Assembly: GCA_013397845.1 (NCBI GenBank)
Contig: VZTG01009298.1
Span: 1-64,000 of the forward strand
Source of the DNA: Melanocharis versteri
Taxonomy: Eukaryota > Chordata > Aves > Passeriformes > Melanocharitidae
Length of the DNA stretch: 64,000 nt
Direction of reading: 5' to 3'
Shown: positions 11,794 through 25,200 of the stretch, one piece after another
How positions within the stretch are numbered: position 1 is the first letter of the stretch
Layout of the letters: every line of letters begins with the position of its first letter
The notes under the pieces: model-generated
Database searches by the model: none
Told to the model about the DNA's origin: nothing
What the model saw: the letters and a program-made list of their open reading frames with translations, nothing else
Made by a program: the position numbers and the translations under genes

Positions 11794-11935
11794 CGAGGAA
11801 TGCCCCGGGTCCCCGGTACCTTGCCGTCTCACAGCCCGAGGAATGCCCCGGGTCCCCGGTACCTTCCCGTCTCACAGCCCGAGGAATGCCTCGGGTCCCC
11901 GGTACCTTGCCGTCTCACAGCCTGAAGAATCGCCG
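11794..11935. repeat. 43-bp GC-rich minisatellite at the gap edge
   Basis: Three near-identical 43-bp units begin at 11795, 11838 and 11881 (each opens GAGGAATGCC), followed by a degenerate start of a fourth at about 11924. Units differ by single bases. The array runs directly into the gap, so the copy number is probably higher than shown. Confidence 0.95.
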
Positions 11936-12139
11936 CTGGGGCGGCCCTGGTGCCCCGGGCTCGGCGGGGCTGCAGGAAGGAGTCTGCAGTTCCGCAGGCT
12001 CAAACTCCGGCCCTACAGCTGCCCAAGGGGAGGAGGTTTTAGGGACAGAGTCCGGGGTTCTGCTAGTGGAGTGCAGCAAGAATAGCCACGCTTCGAAGTG
12101 TTCAGGCATTGGGGCAGGAATACACATTCTGAAGAGCTA

Positions 12140-15100
12140 TTTTAAGGCTTAATTATTTTCCAGAGTCAATCAGCTTTCAATAATTTGCCTTTTTTCCCAC
12201 TCATTGGTTGTTGAAGGGGAGTCCACACCCTCCACCCCCCAAAAAATACTAAAACAGAAAACCAACCCAAACGAACCCACCCCAGCCTTAAGGATCCTGC
12301 GTAGTCGTCCTTTTTAAGGCAGTCTGGCAACTTGCAGAGGAGCAAATAGACCTTCCTGATGTTTCGTGCAGCAGTGCCTGTTCTGCTTGTTGCCACACTG
12401 TGCTGCGTTCTCTTTCCAGGCAGGAAAGTAATGGGAGGTAGTTTGTGGAGCAGATAAAAATGTCTACTAACTTCTCTGCTTAGCCACACGATGTTAGACA
12501 GGAGTACTTACACTGAGCAAGCTGGTGGACCTATAGGAGAGTAAGGTGGGAACAAAGAGGAAACAGCTCCACACAGTCCCAAATTTCTGCCTCATGAAGT
12601 GCAAAAGACTAGTGGAGGAAAATGAGAAGCAGTGATAGGTTAATCAGACTAGTGTAAAGAGCACTGTTGCTGTACATAAAGCTTCAGTCAACTTTGATCC
12701 TCAAAACTCTCCAGTTGTCTTCTAAGGGCTGCAGGTAATCTCAGCTCATGCCTAACAACAGTGCTGGATAAAATAATACCCATCCAGCTACCTGCCTGAG
12801 AGCTTGGAAAGAGACTAGTAAGATAGGAGAAATCATCACTAGACTGTTTTTCAGTCAACCTAAAAAGCTTTGCTTCCACTCCACTGCTTCTTCACATGCT
12901 TATCCTCACAAACCCTACCCTGCCCTTGGGTCTCTTCATTTACTCCCAGTATCCTCCCTAGGCATATACCTTCATTTTTACTCTCATGGTGCTGCTTCCA
13001 GACATTAATGTCTGGGAACACATAGCTAGGATTCCCAAAGAACCTTAACTCTGCCCCAGAGGCAAAGATTTATGAAAAAAGTCCTCTCTGTTTAATATAA
13101 GCTGGGACCACAAACAACGAAATGCCTCTATCGTAGTGCAACTGCAGAAATTCCAGCCTGCAGTTAGCCAAACGTAACCCACTGAGTGCTGTGTTCTTTT
13201 ATTTTCATATTTCTGATTAGGCAAACAACATAATGAAAGCCTCTCTCCCTATTCTTTTGTAAGACTGCATGACTCACCACTTATGTAAGCCTTATGCAGG
13301 AGTTGGTCATAGCTCCTCTGATGATTCTAAGTCCTGGTTTGCAATTAGTGCAAGGCTTCAACCTCCCTGTTCTGTACAATAAAAATAGGTTCTTTCAACT
13401 TACATGTTGTGAGCAGTGTGGCTTTGGGAGTCCAGGAAAAGCTGGCAATCTGTAAGGAACTATGATATATAGTTAACTTAAAATTCTAGGTGGATTCTCT
13501 AGAGTTCAGCATTGGCATTGCTTTCCCTTCTCTCTCAAATGACTGGATAAACAGCTTGTTGGGTCTGAAAAGTTCACAGTCATCTGGCTTTCAGGTATAG
13601 CTTATGGGTAAGAATGATGGTATTTATTATATGGCCTGCCACATCATCTTTGATACCATTGTGGTGAATATAGGATAGCAATATTGAAAAAGCATGGTTA
13701 TTGCATGGTATCACCCTCCCTTCTCTCATTTGCATCACATTAGCATGAACAGTTAGAGCCAGTGGGTAGAGCAGGCTGGAAGCTGCTTCTTTCTCAACAC
13801 AGCTGCCTGACACTTCCTATGTTTTCTTTGCTGGTTCTGTAGCTCCTAATTTAATGACTCACAACAGGTCTATTCTTTCTGGGGAAAAGCAGATTACTTT
13901 TCTGCTCTGTGAATGATACAATGATGCTCTGCAGTCTTCCCCGGGTTTTTCAGGCAAGGGAACAAGAACACGAGGTGTTTCACTCACTTCCATAGCAGCT
14001 TGGTCCCGTTTAAAAAAGAGGAATGGCCCTTGTGTGAAAGATGTCAAACTCCTCTTTACTTTTAGTGGTAGGAGAGGCAGCAAAACCACGGTAGTTAAGA
14101 ATTACTAAGGAAAGCTTCATCTACTAAGTCTCAGCTGAAGGCACAGGACTGTACCACATCAGCAATACTGTGTGAAGTAGGAGTGGTGACATCACTCCAG
14201 AGCCTAGAATAGCAATCCCGTGAGGGCTGGGTAGATGGAGAGAGCCACTGAGTTAGAAAGCATTTAGTATATTCAGCATTTAGCCTGAATGTTGGAACAT
14301 GGACATTATAAATGGCCCTAAGTAGCAGAGAGTGTTTTTACCATGTATCTAATATATAAATACCTCTCCCAGAGGAGACAAACTCCCAAGTGCAGACTCG
14401 CCAGCACATCCTGACTCCTAGACATGTGCCCTATGCAAGCCCTTCAAAAACTCCAATCTCAGCAATTTTCTATGATAGTTTTGTGTAAATTAGAGTTGCT
14501 GAATTAATGATCTAGACAATAAAATGCCGTATTACCTGTTTTTCCAACCAGGACTTCTTTGTACTGTGCTATCATTTCCTGAAGCATTTTTGAAGGACCT
14601 GAAAGATGTATTGCTTCCCTTTAAAGACTGTATCCATCAGATGGAGAAACCAATGCAGGACTGCATCCATCAGATGGAGACTGTATCCATCAGACGGAGA
14701 AACCAATGCAGGACTGCATCCAAAGTTACCTAGAGGTTTATAGCAGGAAATTCCAGATACCTCTGCTCCTAAAAGACTGAGCAGGTAGATTACTCCACAT
14801 TTTAAATCATCTCAGTGACTATGTTACCCACCGTAAAACATGAGGAAAAATTAGGAAGAAATTTAGTAATTTCTTAGCCCATCCATTGGAAATAAGCTAA
14901 ATTTGGGTAAGTTGCTATAGTGTCTCTTCATATTTAAATTTTTCACCATCTTTATATATCTTTTGAGAAAGCACAGCCACCAACAGCACAGGAGACATTG
15001 CACCATTCTTCCTTGCTGAATCACTGAGATACAGCTGTTCCATTGCTCCTTAGCATCTCCTCCCTTCAAGAGAGAAAACTACTTAAACTGCAATAACTGG

Positions 15101-18100
15101 ATTTTACATACGAATCACAGCAGTATGCAAAAATAATCCAAGTTAGATATTATCCTACCAGTTCAATTATTCATCTACCCAGTTCCTTATTTTAAAAATA
15201 AAATTATTTTAGAATAGGAGAAAAAGAAAATAACAATCAAATTTGTCCCTTCTGTTATAGCCTCTTGAAAGGCAGAGAATTGCAGTAGAAGACAGTAAAA
15301 TTAAGCTAAGTTTAGCAATATTGGAATCAAAAGCAAAGCTGACCTTATGACTTGAGTATAACTGTCCATAGGTGACTGTCACCTGAAGCCAAAACTTGCA
15401 GATGTAAAACCCCACTTCTTTACAGCTTTATTTGGGAGGATGACACTTATTATCTGCAAGGGACTTGATTCTCCACATGGTACAGCCCTTTGAGAAGAGG
15501 GTGAGCCACAGGCAGAAGTTAGGCATTTAAAAATACCATTTTTAATCACCATTTCTAATCAATCGATCCATTCAGCATCTTACGTTTCTTTTGTGGTGGG
15601 TCATTATAGTCCAGAAAAGTCAAAGGCCTACAACCTTTAGCTGAGTCTTTTTTCTCTATGTCAAAATTTAGTTCTATACCAGAGATGTGTTGGTTCGCTA
15701 TACATCTTCAGCAAAAGGGTGAACACAGGAGAGTAAGCACCTGGAATAATGTAAAAGGAGGATAGGATGGCAGGACAAGGGAAAACATCCTAATGAACAA
15801 GAAGGTTTTTTTACCTCCTCCTTTACAACTATAGTTTGGATACAGAAGGAACAATTATGATGTTTTAACATCTGCTGTTGAAGTATCAATGCGGCAGGTT
15901 TTACCTAAGCAGTGTACACTGCTCCCACAACTGCTTACAGAGCAAAGTTTCTGCTACTTGGCTTTCTAGATTTTTATTCAACTGCATTTGTCTGCTCAGC
16001 TGTGTGGATGGCAGGTCACCTCCCACAGTAGCATGGTGCTCAGCTTTTAGCATCTTTACAGAAAAGAAATTTTCCGTAGTTCCCTGTGGTATGCTTTTTT
16101 AAATTTAAAGTTTATAATCACTGTTCCATGCTGACATGTCTTTCCTTAGTAAGACTTAATGTTTTTTTCCCAGCTTGATTCCTAAATTAACATCCGTATT
16201 TTGATTTTTCTTTATCCCCTTTTTACTGAGGTAAGAAAACAAAATATAAGAACATAAGCATTCCACATGAGTGACTTTTGGAATCATGCACAAATAAAGT
16301 AGCAACTACCAACTACAGCATTGAGTACTTGGAAACTGAAACAGCTAAAATACAAGATTTGTTTTACTACGCAACACTGTTAGTCAGGAACTGCTTCAGA
16401 TATTCTGTGAAGATGTGAAAGGAATTCACTTTACATAGGTAAAGCTAAACAAACAAAAATCAGGTGTTTTATGGAATAAAAGTAGAATTATTCTGAAATA
16501 ACTCTTCTACATTAAAATGTATAGTAGCTATATTCTAGAAAAACTTTTGCCTATAAACCAGCCTGTAAACCTCTAATCACATATGCTTTTGAGATTAACT
16601 ACCTACAAATATTTTTTGAGTATTATATGTAGTACTAAATCAGTCCTTAAAGATTTTCAACAAGTGCAAGTTCTGGAAAAAAGCTAGTTGTTAGGTTGCA
16701 AAATTTGAAATTGTATGAATAATGGAAATATAAAGATAATATGAATCATTTGGTCAGTGCACAGTATACAGGAGAAGATGCCTTCCTGCCCACTCTCCAC
16801 AGTGCCCAACGACTTCTAGAACACACTTTTGTTTTTCCTTTTTTAATAAGTTCATAAAAGCCAAGAATTTCTAAAAAGCACATGCAAATCTATTTACATT
16901 AACAGATCAAAAAGCTGCAAACTCTCCTTAGTATACAGGAACTATGTCTTTAAATGTGGGAGTATAAATAAAACAGGACACCAAAACAGATGACGTGACA
17001 ACAGCAGCTTTGCTGACTGCTGAATTCCTGTTGTTGCTGGGATAAGTAGAGATGCATGGGGACATGACACCCAAACCAGTTCAAATTCCCTATAGCTTTG
17101 AAGAAGACAGCAAAATTGGTTTGTTTTTACTCTTTTTCTGATCCATTTCAAGTCATATCAACAGCAATTGCAGCCCAAGTTCCTTGTTTCATCTTTCTCT
17201 CGAAAGAGGGAATGTAAGTGAATATAAATAGGATCAGAGAAAGATGTTAGAAGAAGTCCCATCTTCAAATGCTATTAGGAAAACAAACATTCTTGGATTG
17301 TCTGCCCAGTCCAATTCCAGCCTCTGAAAAGCCAATTGACCAGTTACTGAAACAGTGAAGCACCACTTCTTGCAAATCTCTACAGAACCTTTATCACTGA
17401 GTAAAAACAAGAGGAAAAGCCATTGGAAGTCTCTTAAAGATTTTTTTTTTTTACAAAAATAAAGTAAGTTTGTATTCTTGCTTCACCATTCATCTTTGAA
17501 TATTTGTACTTCCACTTGAAGCAAACAAGATAATTTCACAGTGAACAAAAATGCTAAAAGTAGCTCATCTTTCCATAGCTTAGGGATAGGAAGGACATTA
17601 GGCATATTTAACTATTCCTAGTTTACGCCATACAGTAATTTAATGTTGCTGCAACAACGTGATTTTCTTCTCAAAATCTGCCCACATTTTCCACCTTATA
17701 ATTTCCTTGTGTAGCACACAAGAAGATAGACCCAATATCGTACTTGGATTTGTTACAAATAACTGGTATTAAAACTTACCCAACTGTCAAGAAGCTTTAA
17801 GTTTTCCCTATCTATAGAAGATGAATGACGTGTAACTTCTTTATATGGTTCAACTATGCCCAAAAGTGATTATGGTGAGTAAAATAAGTGACACCCTTCC
17901 CCCTCTGACCAGCTAACACCCCAGTCTATGTCCAGGTATACAATTTTAAGTGCTAGGAGGCAACTGGAAAGTTTTGGACATAAATCCCAGTGAAACATAT
18001 GAACATTTAATGAGATTTCAATTACACGTCTACAGCCTGTGAAAAATGTAACAGTTACTGTCACCTCAGTTTTAAGAAATACTGTAGCAAGCACTTGCCA

Positions 18101-18157
18101 GTGGTGTATGGGACTGTAACTGGATTGCTGATCATGGTGTTAATAGGTCTTTTGGAA
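12140..18157. other. Intergenic region between the ADMP-like gene and ERCC6
   Basis: About 6 kb of AT-rich DNA with no exon-like frames, no tRNA-like box and no complete transposable element that I recognise. It carries one 53-bp tandem duplication, listed separately. Confidence 0.6.
14626..14731 (+). repeat. 53-bp tandem duplication
   Basis: A 53-bp unit starting GACTGTATCCATCAGA at 14626 recurs at 14679. Within each unit the GACTG(T/C)ATCCA motif appears twice (14626/14659 and 14679/14712), so the duplication has an internal 33+20 structure. The second unit decays after about 14721. Confidence 0.85.
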
Positions 18158-18163
18158 TTTATT
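18158..18163 (-). terminator. Candidate poly(A) signal of ERCC6
   Basis: The first canonical AATAAA on the minus strand after the ERCC6 stop codon, about 0.65 kb downstream. Weaker variants (for example ATTAAA at 18006-18011) also exist. Use is not demonstrated. Confidence 0.35.
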
Positions 18164-18816
18164 AAGTTTTCCATAATTATCAATTGTCAGTTAACTCAAT
18201 ATCTGCCACTCTTTCCATTTTTTGAGATTAAACCTCCATGGCACTATCATTATTTCCCAAGTTAGTTAAACATTAAAACAAGATTCTCAGTACTGATGAA
18301 AGTTACATAAAACGATTCTGATGCACTTGTCAGTACAAGTGGATCTCTCATGCTGACTACTATCATCTCCCCCCCTCCTTTTTTTTTTTTTTTTTTGATG
18401 GCACGCTCTGTGCCCTATGACCATTCAAGTAACAAACAGGAAATCAAGGAAGTAGTTGTCTGGAATTTCACAGAAATCAAAGTTTTACAACCCATGGCAA
18501 CATCCATGGTTCTTATTATAATAAAAAGTCAGTATATGTTCTTCATCCCATTTATATTAAGGTTTCTTTTAAAGAAAAGGTGCTGATATTTTGTATTGTT
18601 TCATCTATGAGGTAGATGGCACTTTCATTTAAATAGTGTAAATCAGAAATTAAATTAGCTTTGAGCCTGCAACAAGTCCTGCACCACTGACTGTTCAAGG
18701 CAATAATTAATTCAGGAATAGAAAATACTTCAAAATTTTAGAAGTCAAACAATGTTCCTCCTTTGAGAGGAGAATGGTGGTCAGCTGGAGAGAGAGGTGC
18801 CTTCACTGATCAAGGG
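18164..18816 (-). other. ERCC6: Probable ERCC6 3' UTR
   Basis: Non-coding sequence between the ERCC6 stop codon and the first canonical poly(A) signal. It contains the homopolymer tract at 18367-18396. Confidence 0.4.
18367..18396 (+). repeat. Pyrimidine tract ending in T(18)
   Basis: A C-rich stretch followed by 18 T on the plus strand, meaning an A(18) run followed by G-rich sequence in the sense of ERCC6. Simple-sequence DNA. Confidence 0.9.
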
Positions 18817-19245
18817 TCATCGGAATTCTGGCTTTAGCCTCCAGACCCCTTCCCCATTTGGGCTTCTATGGAAGGTGCAGATATTGCGGAGCAGTTCTCT
18901 AAAGACACAGGAGTGCTCTGCAGGCAGTTTGGACTCAAATTCCTGCAGCAGCTCCCGAGTGCTGGCCTCGCCGTCCACGCGGGCCTGGAAAGCCAGGAAG
19001 TTCCGTAGATCCACAAGCAGTTCATCGTATTCTGTTGAACCCTGGACTGGGGCGGATGCTGGCTGATGATTCTCATCACCCTCATTCCTTGTCTGTTGTG
19101 GTAAAACAAGGTGGTTTCTTGCCCTCATACGAGCTAATAAAGATGAGGAGTCCAGAGCGTTGGATGATGATTCTCCAGATTTTCCATTGAAGTGCTCACT
19201 GGAACTACACTTCTTTGTATTTTGTCTCTTTATTGTATCTCCATC
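18817..19245 (-). CDS. ERCC6: ERCC6 exon 21, stop codon (residues 1348-1489), ubiquitin-binding / winged-helix region
   Basis: The acceptor TTTATTTGCAG precedes 19245. Conserved segments are SSSLLARMRARNHLVLP, TEYDELLVDLRNFLAFQA, ASTRELLQEFESKL and SCVFRELLRNICTFHR, ending RLKPEFR. The dileucine at 1423-1424 matches human L1427-L1428, which is needed for ubiquitin binding. Confidence 0.97.
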   Translation of the reverse strand, partial: DGDTIKRQNTKKCSSSEHFNGKSGESSSNALDSSSLLARMRARNHLVLPQQTRNEGDENHQPASAPVQGSTEYDELLVDLRNFLAFQARVDGEASTRELLQEFESKLPAEHSCVFRELLRNICTFHRSPNGEGVWRLKPEFR

Positions 19246-22200
19246 CTGCAAATAAACATACAGACTATGGGGAAAGTTGCATTTTGAGACCCACAGAATC
19301 CATTAAACAAAATCTGCCTGTTGTTTAGACTTAAATAACAAACGTGACCACTGAGAACTTGGTCATCTGAAATATACAATAAAGAGGTGATGTATTCTGG
19401 TCTCAACTTTAGAACTTAGGAAGCGAAAGAAAAGCATTGCTGGTCTTGAGACAGATAAGCAAACCATGGTGCAATTTGTGACTGCTGTATCTAACTAGAC
19501 TTCATCAAAACAAAAAATCAAATTCATAGGTAACTAAAAATTCTAGAATTCTACATAATCATACACCAAATGTGTATGAAACATCTACAATGTAAGTCAG
19601 ATTTATTGCATAAATCATAACACTTCACATATACCAGCTATTAAAACAGAAATGTTAGCTTGTGTTTCTTACCTTGTGCTTCTTTGCAGGTGATGCACAA
19701 GTGGAATGTGAAGAAAGCAGCATGGAGTTTCTTTTTTGACCAAACCGACTCCTAAAAATCCATGAAAGAATTAACTCCATAAAACATCCTTCTCAAAATC
19801 ACTACGATCGTTTTTTCAAAGACAGACTGGGTTTGTGTTTTAGGGTTCTCAAGAGCCCTCTGCTAAGTTCTCTCTTCTACTGTGCAACAATGATGCTTTC
19901 TTCGTACTTCAGAACGAACTACCTACGCTTGTAATATGCTTTCATATCTATATTTAATATAAAACATGAACATGACTTTGATGCATGTTACTGAAAATAC
20001 CAAGACAAAAAAATGTAAATCTTTAACATTCTAAGTGATTCCTCTGTTTTTGGGAAAGCAGAGTGAGAACTGAACTCACTTTATTCCTGATGGTGCACCT
20101 GAAAGACCACTCGTGCCTGTCCAGGTTGGCACACCAGAAGCAGCTCCTAAACATTGCTGACGAGAGAGTCTTAAGGCTCTCAAGGCGTCCTGGGCCACTC
20201 TGCTTGCTTCTGCTTCCTCCAGAACATGATCTGCACTGGAAGCGTCCATAATGGCATCATGCTTCATAACACTGTGTACCCCTAAAAACCAGAAGATACA
20301 AAATGTGAATGAGGACATCTCTTAATTTACGTGAAAATCAAACACCCGCTTTTTAAGTGAATGCCACAACTGCATTTTTCCCTCTTCAGGGTGATTATAT
20401 TAAGCACGTCAGTACAGTAATTTCTAATGAGAGAACCACCTTCTTTATCAGTTAAGTAATCAATCTGACAGCAAATCACTTCTGGTGTGCTGATGAGGTA
20501 ATTTTTCACAACAGACCTGGCAATTATGTGGGTAAATTGATCATTTCCATTGTTATGGACAGGACAGACAGAAGTGAAACCCTTGTGTAAATGAAGGTTG
20601 ATTACATGCTGGAAATATCCAGGAGAAACACTGCATATGCTTCTATATCCAGAAATGCAGATCTCTCTGAACAGTTTGTGCTGAGGTAATTAGCAAATTC
20701 ATAACTGGAATTAAAGTTAACTGGAATTAAATTTAAATTAAATTTAAACAATGAACATTTGAAGGTTTCACTAAAGTAACAGAACAAACATATTCTGTAT
20801 TGTAGCTCTAATCACCAGAGTAACAGATCTGCTCTTTCCTTCATTTGTATAGGTTTTATATACCTCTGTTTAGTCAGCAGCCAAACAACAACTGTTACCT
20901 GATTTTTTGAAAAGTTTCTGCAAGACATAGTCATCATTTTTCTTTGAGTCTTGCTCTTCACTGTTCTCCCTTCTGTACTGCTTTTGTTTCACTAGATGAG
21001 GAATGCGTTTTCCTTCAAATTTGGCATCTTTGTGATGTTTCTTCTTAGACTTATCTTTGTGGCTCTCATGTGACAGCACATCCACCCTGTGCTTTGTTTT
21101 TGAGATACACTTATAATGATTATTATCAAATTGCCCATCTTCAGTTTTAGCACCCTGCTTTTCCCAAGAGCCAGTTGCATCACAAGTAAGGCTAAGATCT
21201 GTCCTGGCATCTGCATGAACTGCTCCACGTCCTTCACCAGCCACCACGGCAGTCAGACATTCGGCATTCTCTGAAGACCTTGCATCGCATGGAATCGACT
21301 GGGACACGCATTTGTCATCACTTTCCAAGCATTCCTCCTTGCTTTTATTGAATGAATTTGTTTCAGTAGCAGCTTGTGCATTATCTTCTGTGTAGCTATT
21401 CTGGTCAAAGGCTTCCAAATTTCCCTTGGTTTCCTCACTTGTCTCTATTGCTTTAGAAGAAGAATCTTTCATGTGTGCTGTGCAATAAGAATTGGAGGAC
21501 TTGATCTTCTTGTGTGAGCTGCTTTCTGCAAGACGGACATCACGTTTAGAAGTGTCATTATCAGGTGGCTTTGGGACTTGAACATCTGAACCAGTACCTG
21601 AGGGATGAATGAAATTAGTATCCATTTAACAAATAATTAAGACATTTTTTCTTCCAAACAAATAGAAAAAAACCCATGTACCTGCAAAAATTGCACTTGT
21701 TTCTGTCCCCTGAGACACATCTGGGCTGTTCAGAGTAAATAGTTCATAAAGGTCATTGGATTTGAAGAAGCGATTCTGCTTAGGGTCTTTCAGTACTCTG
21801 TTTGTTAAAAACTGTTTGAAGATTTGTCTAAAAAAGAAAGAAGAAGTACTTTGTGCATGAAACAATGTCTAGCTATGTTTAAGTACTGAGTACAGTACTT
21901 AAACAGAAAACTATAAGCACAAACATTACCCTGCAGAACAATTAAGCAGTGGGAAGATGATGTTAGTTTCCAAAAGACCATCTTGAGTTAGTAACTTTCA
22001 AACAACCAAGTAAATTGTTAAACACAGGGATTTATTATTTTGCAACAACCCCATAACACAACAGGTAACCACCATCCTGAGATGTCCTATGAGGCATCCC
22101 TTAACTACGCAATAAATAACTTCACAGCTAGAACTTTTTTGTCCATTAAAATTGAAAAGCTTGCATATGTAACAATAAAACAATCAGAAAGCTCCTGAAA

Positions 22201-25200
22201 GAAAAACATGAGCTTGTTAAAATGACAACATTTTATGGGTTGAATTGATTGGAGGAATCAAAAGCAGCAGAGCAGCTCAGTCTGATGGTGATGACTGGAT
22301 GACAGCCACTGAAAAGGGGAATCAGACTTGTGGCTGAGAAGAAAAGAGCCCACCTGCAGAGGAATAAATCTGTAGGAGAACAAAGCTGCAAGAAATCTTC
22401 TAGTATTGGTAAACCTGCTTCTGTGCCATGTTTGTACTACATAGTGCCTAGAGCAAAAGCTGTTTTATTCTGTACAAAAGATACATCCCTAAATGAAACT
22501 GAAAATCATTCTCTCGAACAGTTTTTATCATGCTTTTGGCTCTGCTGACATTAAGCAGGGAAACTATTTTTAAATCCAGTGGTCAAAAATTAAGTTTTCA
22601 TTTGCAGGCAAGAAAACACAGGAAAAGAGAAAAGACAACTTCTTAAAGTTCAAGGTCCACTGCACTGTTCTAGAAAGAAATGAATTTCTGATGGCTGTCC
22701 TGACTGTTGAGAGTCCAATTTCTTGATGCAGTCAGTGTTGTTCAAACAGTGTGTGCCAGAGGGATGCAAGCCAAACAACAGCGGATTCTTTGTGTCCATG
22801 TGGCAAAACAGACTAAAAAAAAGGCATTCAGGAAGTGCGGGCATTTCATTATTTAGAGCTTTTGTTCATCTGAATTTTCCAAGAGGGTATTTCAATTCTG
22901 AAGAGTAAAGTCTAGACACAGGATTCCCATGTACATTCATTTGAAATCCATGTGAGTGAAGCCAACTACTGAGAAAACTGAATGGGAAACCAAACTAAAA
23001 AGATTTCATTGATTTTGAAATACAAGCACTTTAAAGGCTTTAGCTACATTTTGGAATAAATAACATGAATATGACTGGTAGTTATTGGGATTTAATTCTT
23101 TCACTTTGGAATGAATTGGGAATAAAATCAAATTGGGCTTGCACAGTAGTAAATAGATGTATGTACCACATACATCTTGATACATCCCAAGGAGAATATA
23201 AAGAACTTGATGATTTGAATTTGCATTTCAGACTTGTTGAGTCTCATGTTCTGAATAAGGTGCTCAGTGTTTTCTGTCAATGCCTCATACTCTTTTACAG
23301 CGAGTTCTGGATGTCCTGGACACAGCTGCTGGAACAGACTGATAAGGTACATTTAGCACATGGGTCTTGCAGCTAGAGATGGAGCAGCACAGCTGGGAGT
23401 CTAGTAGGAGAAAAAGGTTCTCCATTTCTCAGAAGGAACTTTTTTAAGTTTTCCATGATGTGCCCATCATGACCAAGGCTGGGGATTACAAGCAATGTAT
23501 GCACACGCACAGGTATGTCACTGTTACACCACCTTGGATTTGCTACAAACATTTTCCTGAGCATGCAGCTGTATCCGAGAAATCATTCTGACTGACCTGT
23601 GGTATATCTTCTCCTCAATGGTACCTGCAGTGAGAAGCCTATACACAGTGACCTCTTTCTTTTGGCCTATTCTCCAAGCACGTTCCCGAGCCTGGAACAC
23701 AAAAGGTTTGGTTACCAGACATGAGCCTCTCAAACATGTCTGACTGAGAGCTAATGATAACACTGTTTTGAACTTAGTTTGGACATTTAACAAATACTTC
23801 AAGAAGTGGTATTTCTAGAGCATAGGATAACTAACTGAGCAGGAGAGCAAAAAGGTTTAGAAAGCCTCAAATTGTACCAAGAAATCTATGCAAAAATTAT
23901 CAATAAATAGATTATGTTAAAATCGGAACTTCTACCTAGAATATGTACTTTATATAGACTTATTCCAGAAGGAAATTTCACAATAGAGCTTTAATACACA
24001 CCCTTCCTTTGAACTTTTCTTCTTTAACTTAACTGAAATCTTTCCTACAAACATCTTGAACCAACCACTAATACACAGCACTCTAAGTCAGAAACTTGCA
24101 GATCTCAGAGCTACACAGGATTTCTATAAAAAAAGTCTTTTCCTCTCAAACTTGTAAGCATCATAACTGCTATGTGATTTGATAAATCAGAGTCTTATCA
24201 TACCATGAGATAGTGAACAACTTCTAAAAGCTTAGAGCAGCTCTCTAAGGTCACAGCTACGTATCATTATATAGTGAGAAAGCCAATTTGAGCAGCATCT
24301 GTTCTCCTTTTCTCACTCTGCATTGCCACCACCAACACTCCTGCCTGTTCAAGAGCTTGCACAGCTGTACTTTCCCTTCAGAAACATCTGGTTTATTTAT
24401 TTTAAAAACACAGGCCATTTGAACTGTTTGACTGCACTGTAACTGACTACATGAATCAACAATACTGAAGAGTGGTAAGGTATAACAGCATATAGGGGAT
24501 GTGGTGGGAACCACTTAAATTGGCTTTGCCACAGGAGTAAGCATAATGTGGAGCTGCATCCTAAGTGACCATTGCTGGGAACAGCAACTTAGGAAAGAGC
24601 AATGTAGTGCTTTAACACTATTTGAGGAGATAAATGTCATTTCGTCTTCAGTTTTATTTCAACTTAGCTGGTAAATGAAATGTAATAAACCAAACTTACC
24701 TGTGTGTCTACACTGGGATTCCAGTCAGGATCATAAATAATAACCCGGTCAGCACCAACCAAGTTAACTCCAATGCCACCAACACGAGTTGTTAGAAGAA
24801 AAAGAAATATGGATTTGTCCTGTAACACAAGACAGAATTTACTGAAGCAATACCCAAAATGTAAGATTTAAAAAAAGTCATTATTTCCTGGATTATTTTA
24901 TCAGCATTATTTGCAAAGATGCAAAGGAAGCCAAGAGAAGGAATACATTTCCTTGTTCATCTAGCATTTCTTTCGACAAATAAATGTAGTCTGATCTAAA
25001 TTTCACTTATTGTTAGCCAGTAAAATTGCTTTTCCCCCTTCTCAAATGTGTTTCTTTCCTTAGCAGAAAGCCCAATTTAAGTGTGAAAGAAGAGATGACT
25101 TTTTTCCTCTCTCTCACAAAGACAGTGATTTCATTTCAATGAACTCCCCAGTCTTGTGTCTCCAACTTGAAGTAATATATTTAAAAACAGAACAAAAAGG

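Larger units (their letters stand above)
10935..12060. promoter_or_regulatory. CpG island over the 5' end of the ADMP-like gene
   Basis: Strongly GC- and CpG-rich sequence covers exon 1 and continues through the gap and the 43-bp repeats to about 12.06 kb, after which composition returns to AT-rich. This is the expected promoter position for the ADMP-like gene. The exact transcription start cannot be read because of the gap. Confidence 0.7.
19246..20898 (-). other. ERCC6 introns 18-20
   Basis: Three short GT-AG introns: 20898-20282, 20079-19752 and 19672-19246, interrupted by exons 19 and 20. No further features seen. Confidence 0.9.

Noticed and set aside
10767..12152. Long open frames on both strands across the N gap and GC-rich DNA (179-336 codons)
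   Set aside because: N bases hide stop codons and CpG-rich DNA lacks stops. Only the minus-strand frame of exon 1 has family similarity and phase-correct splicing.
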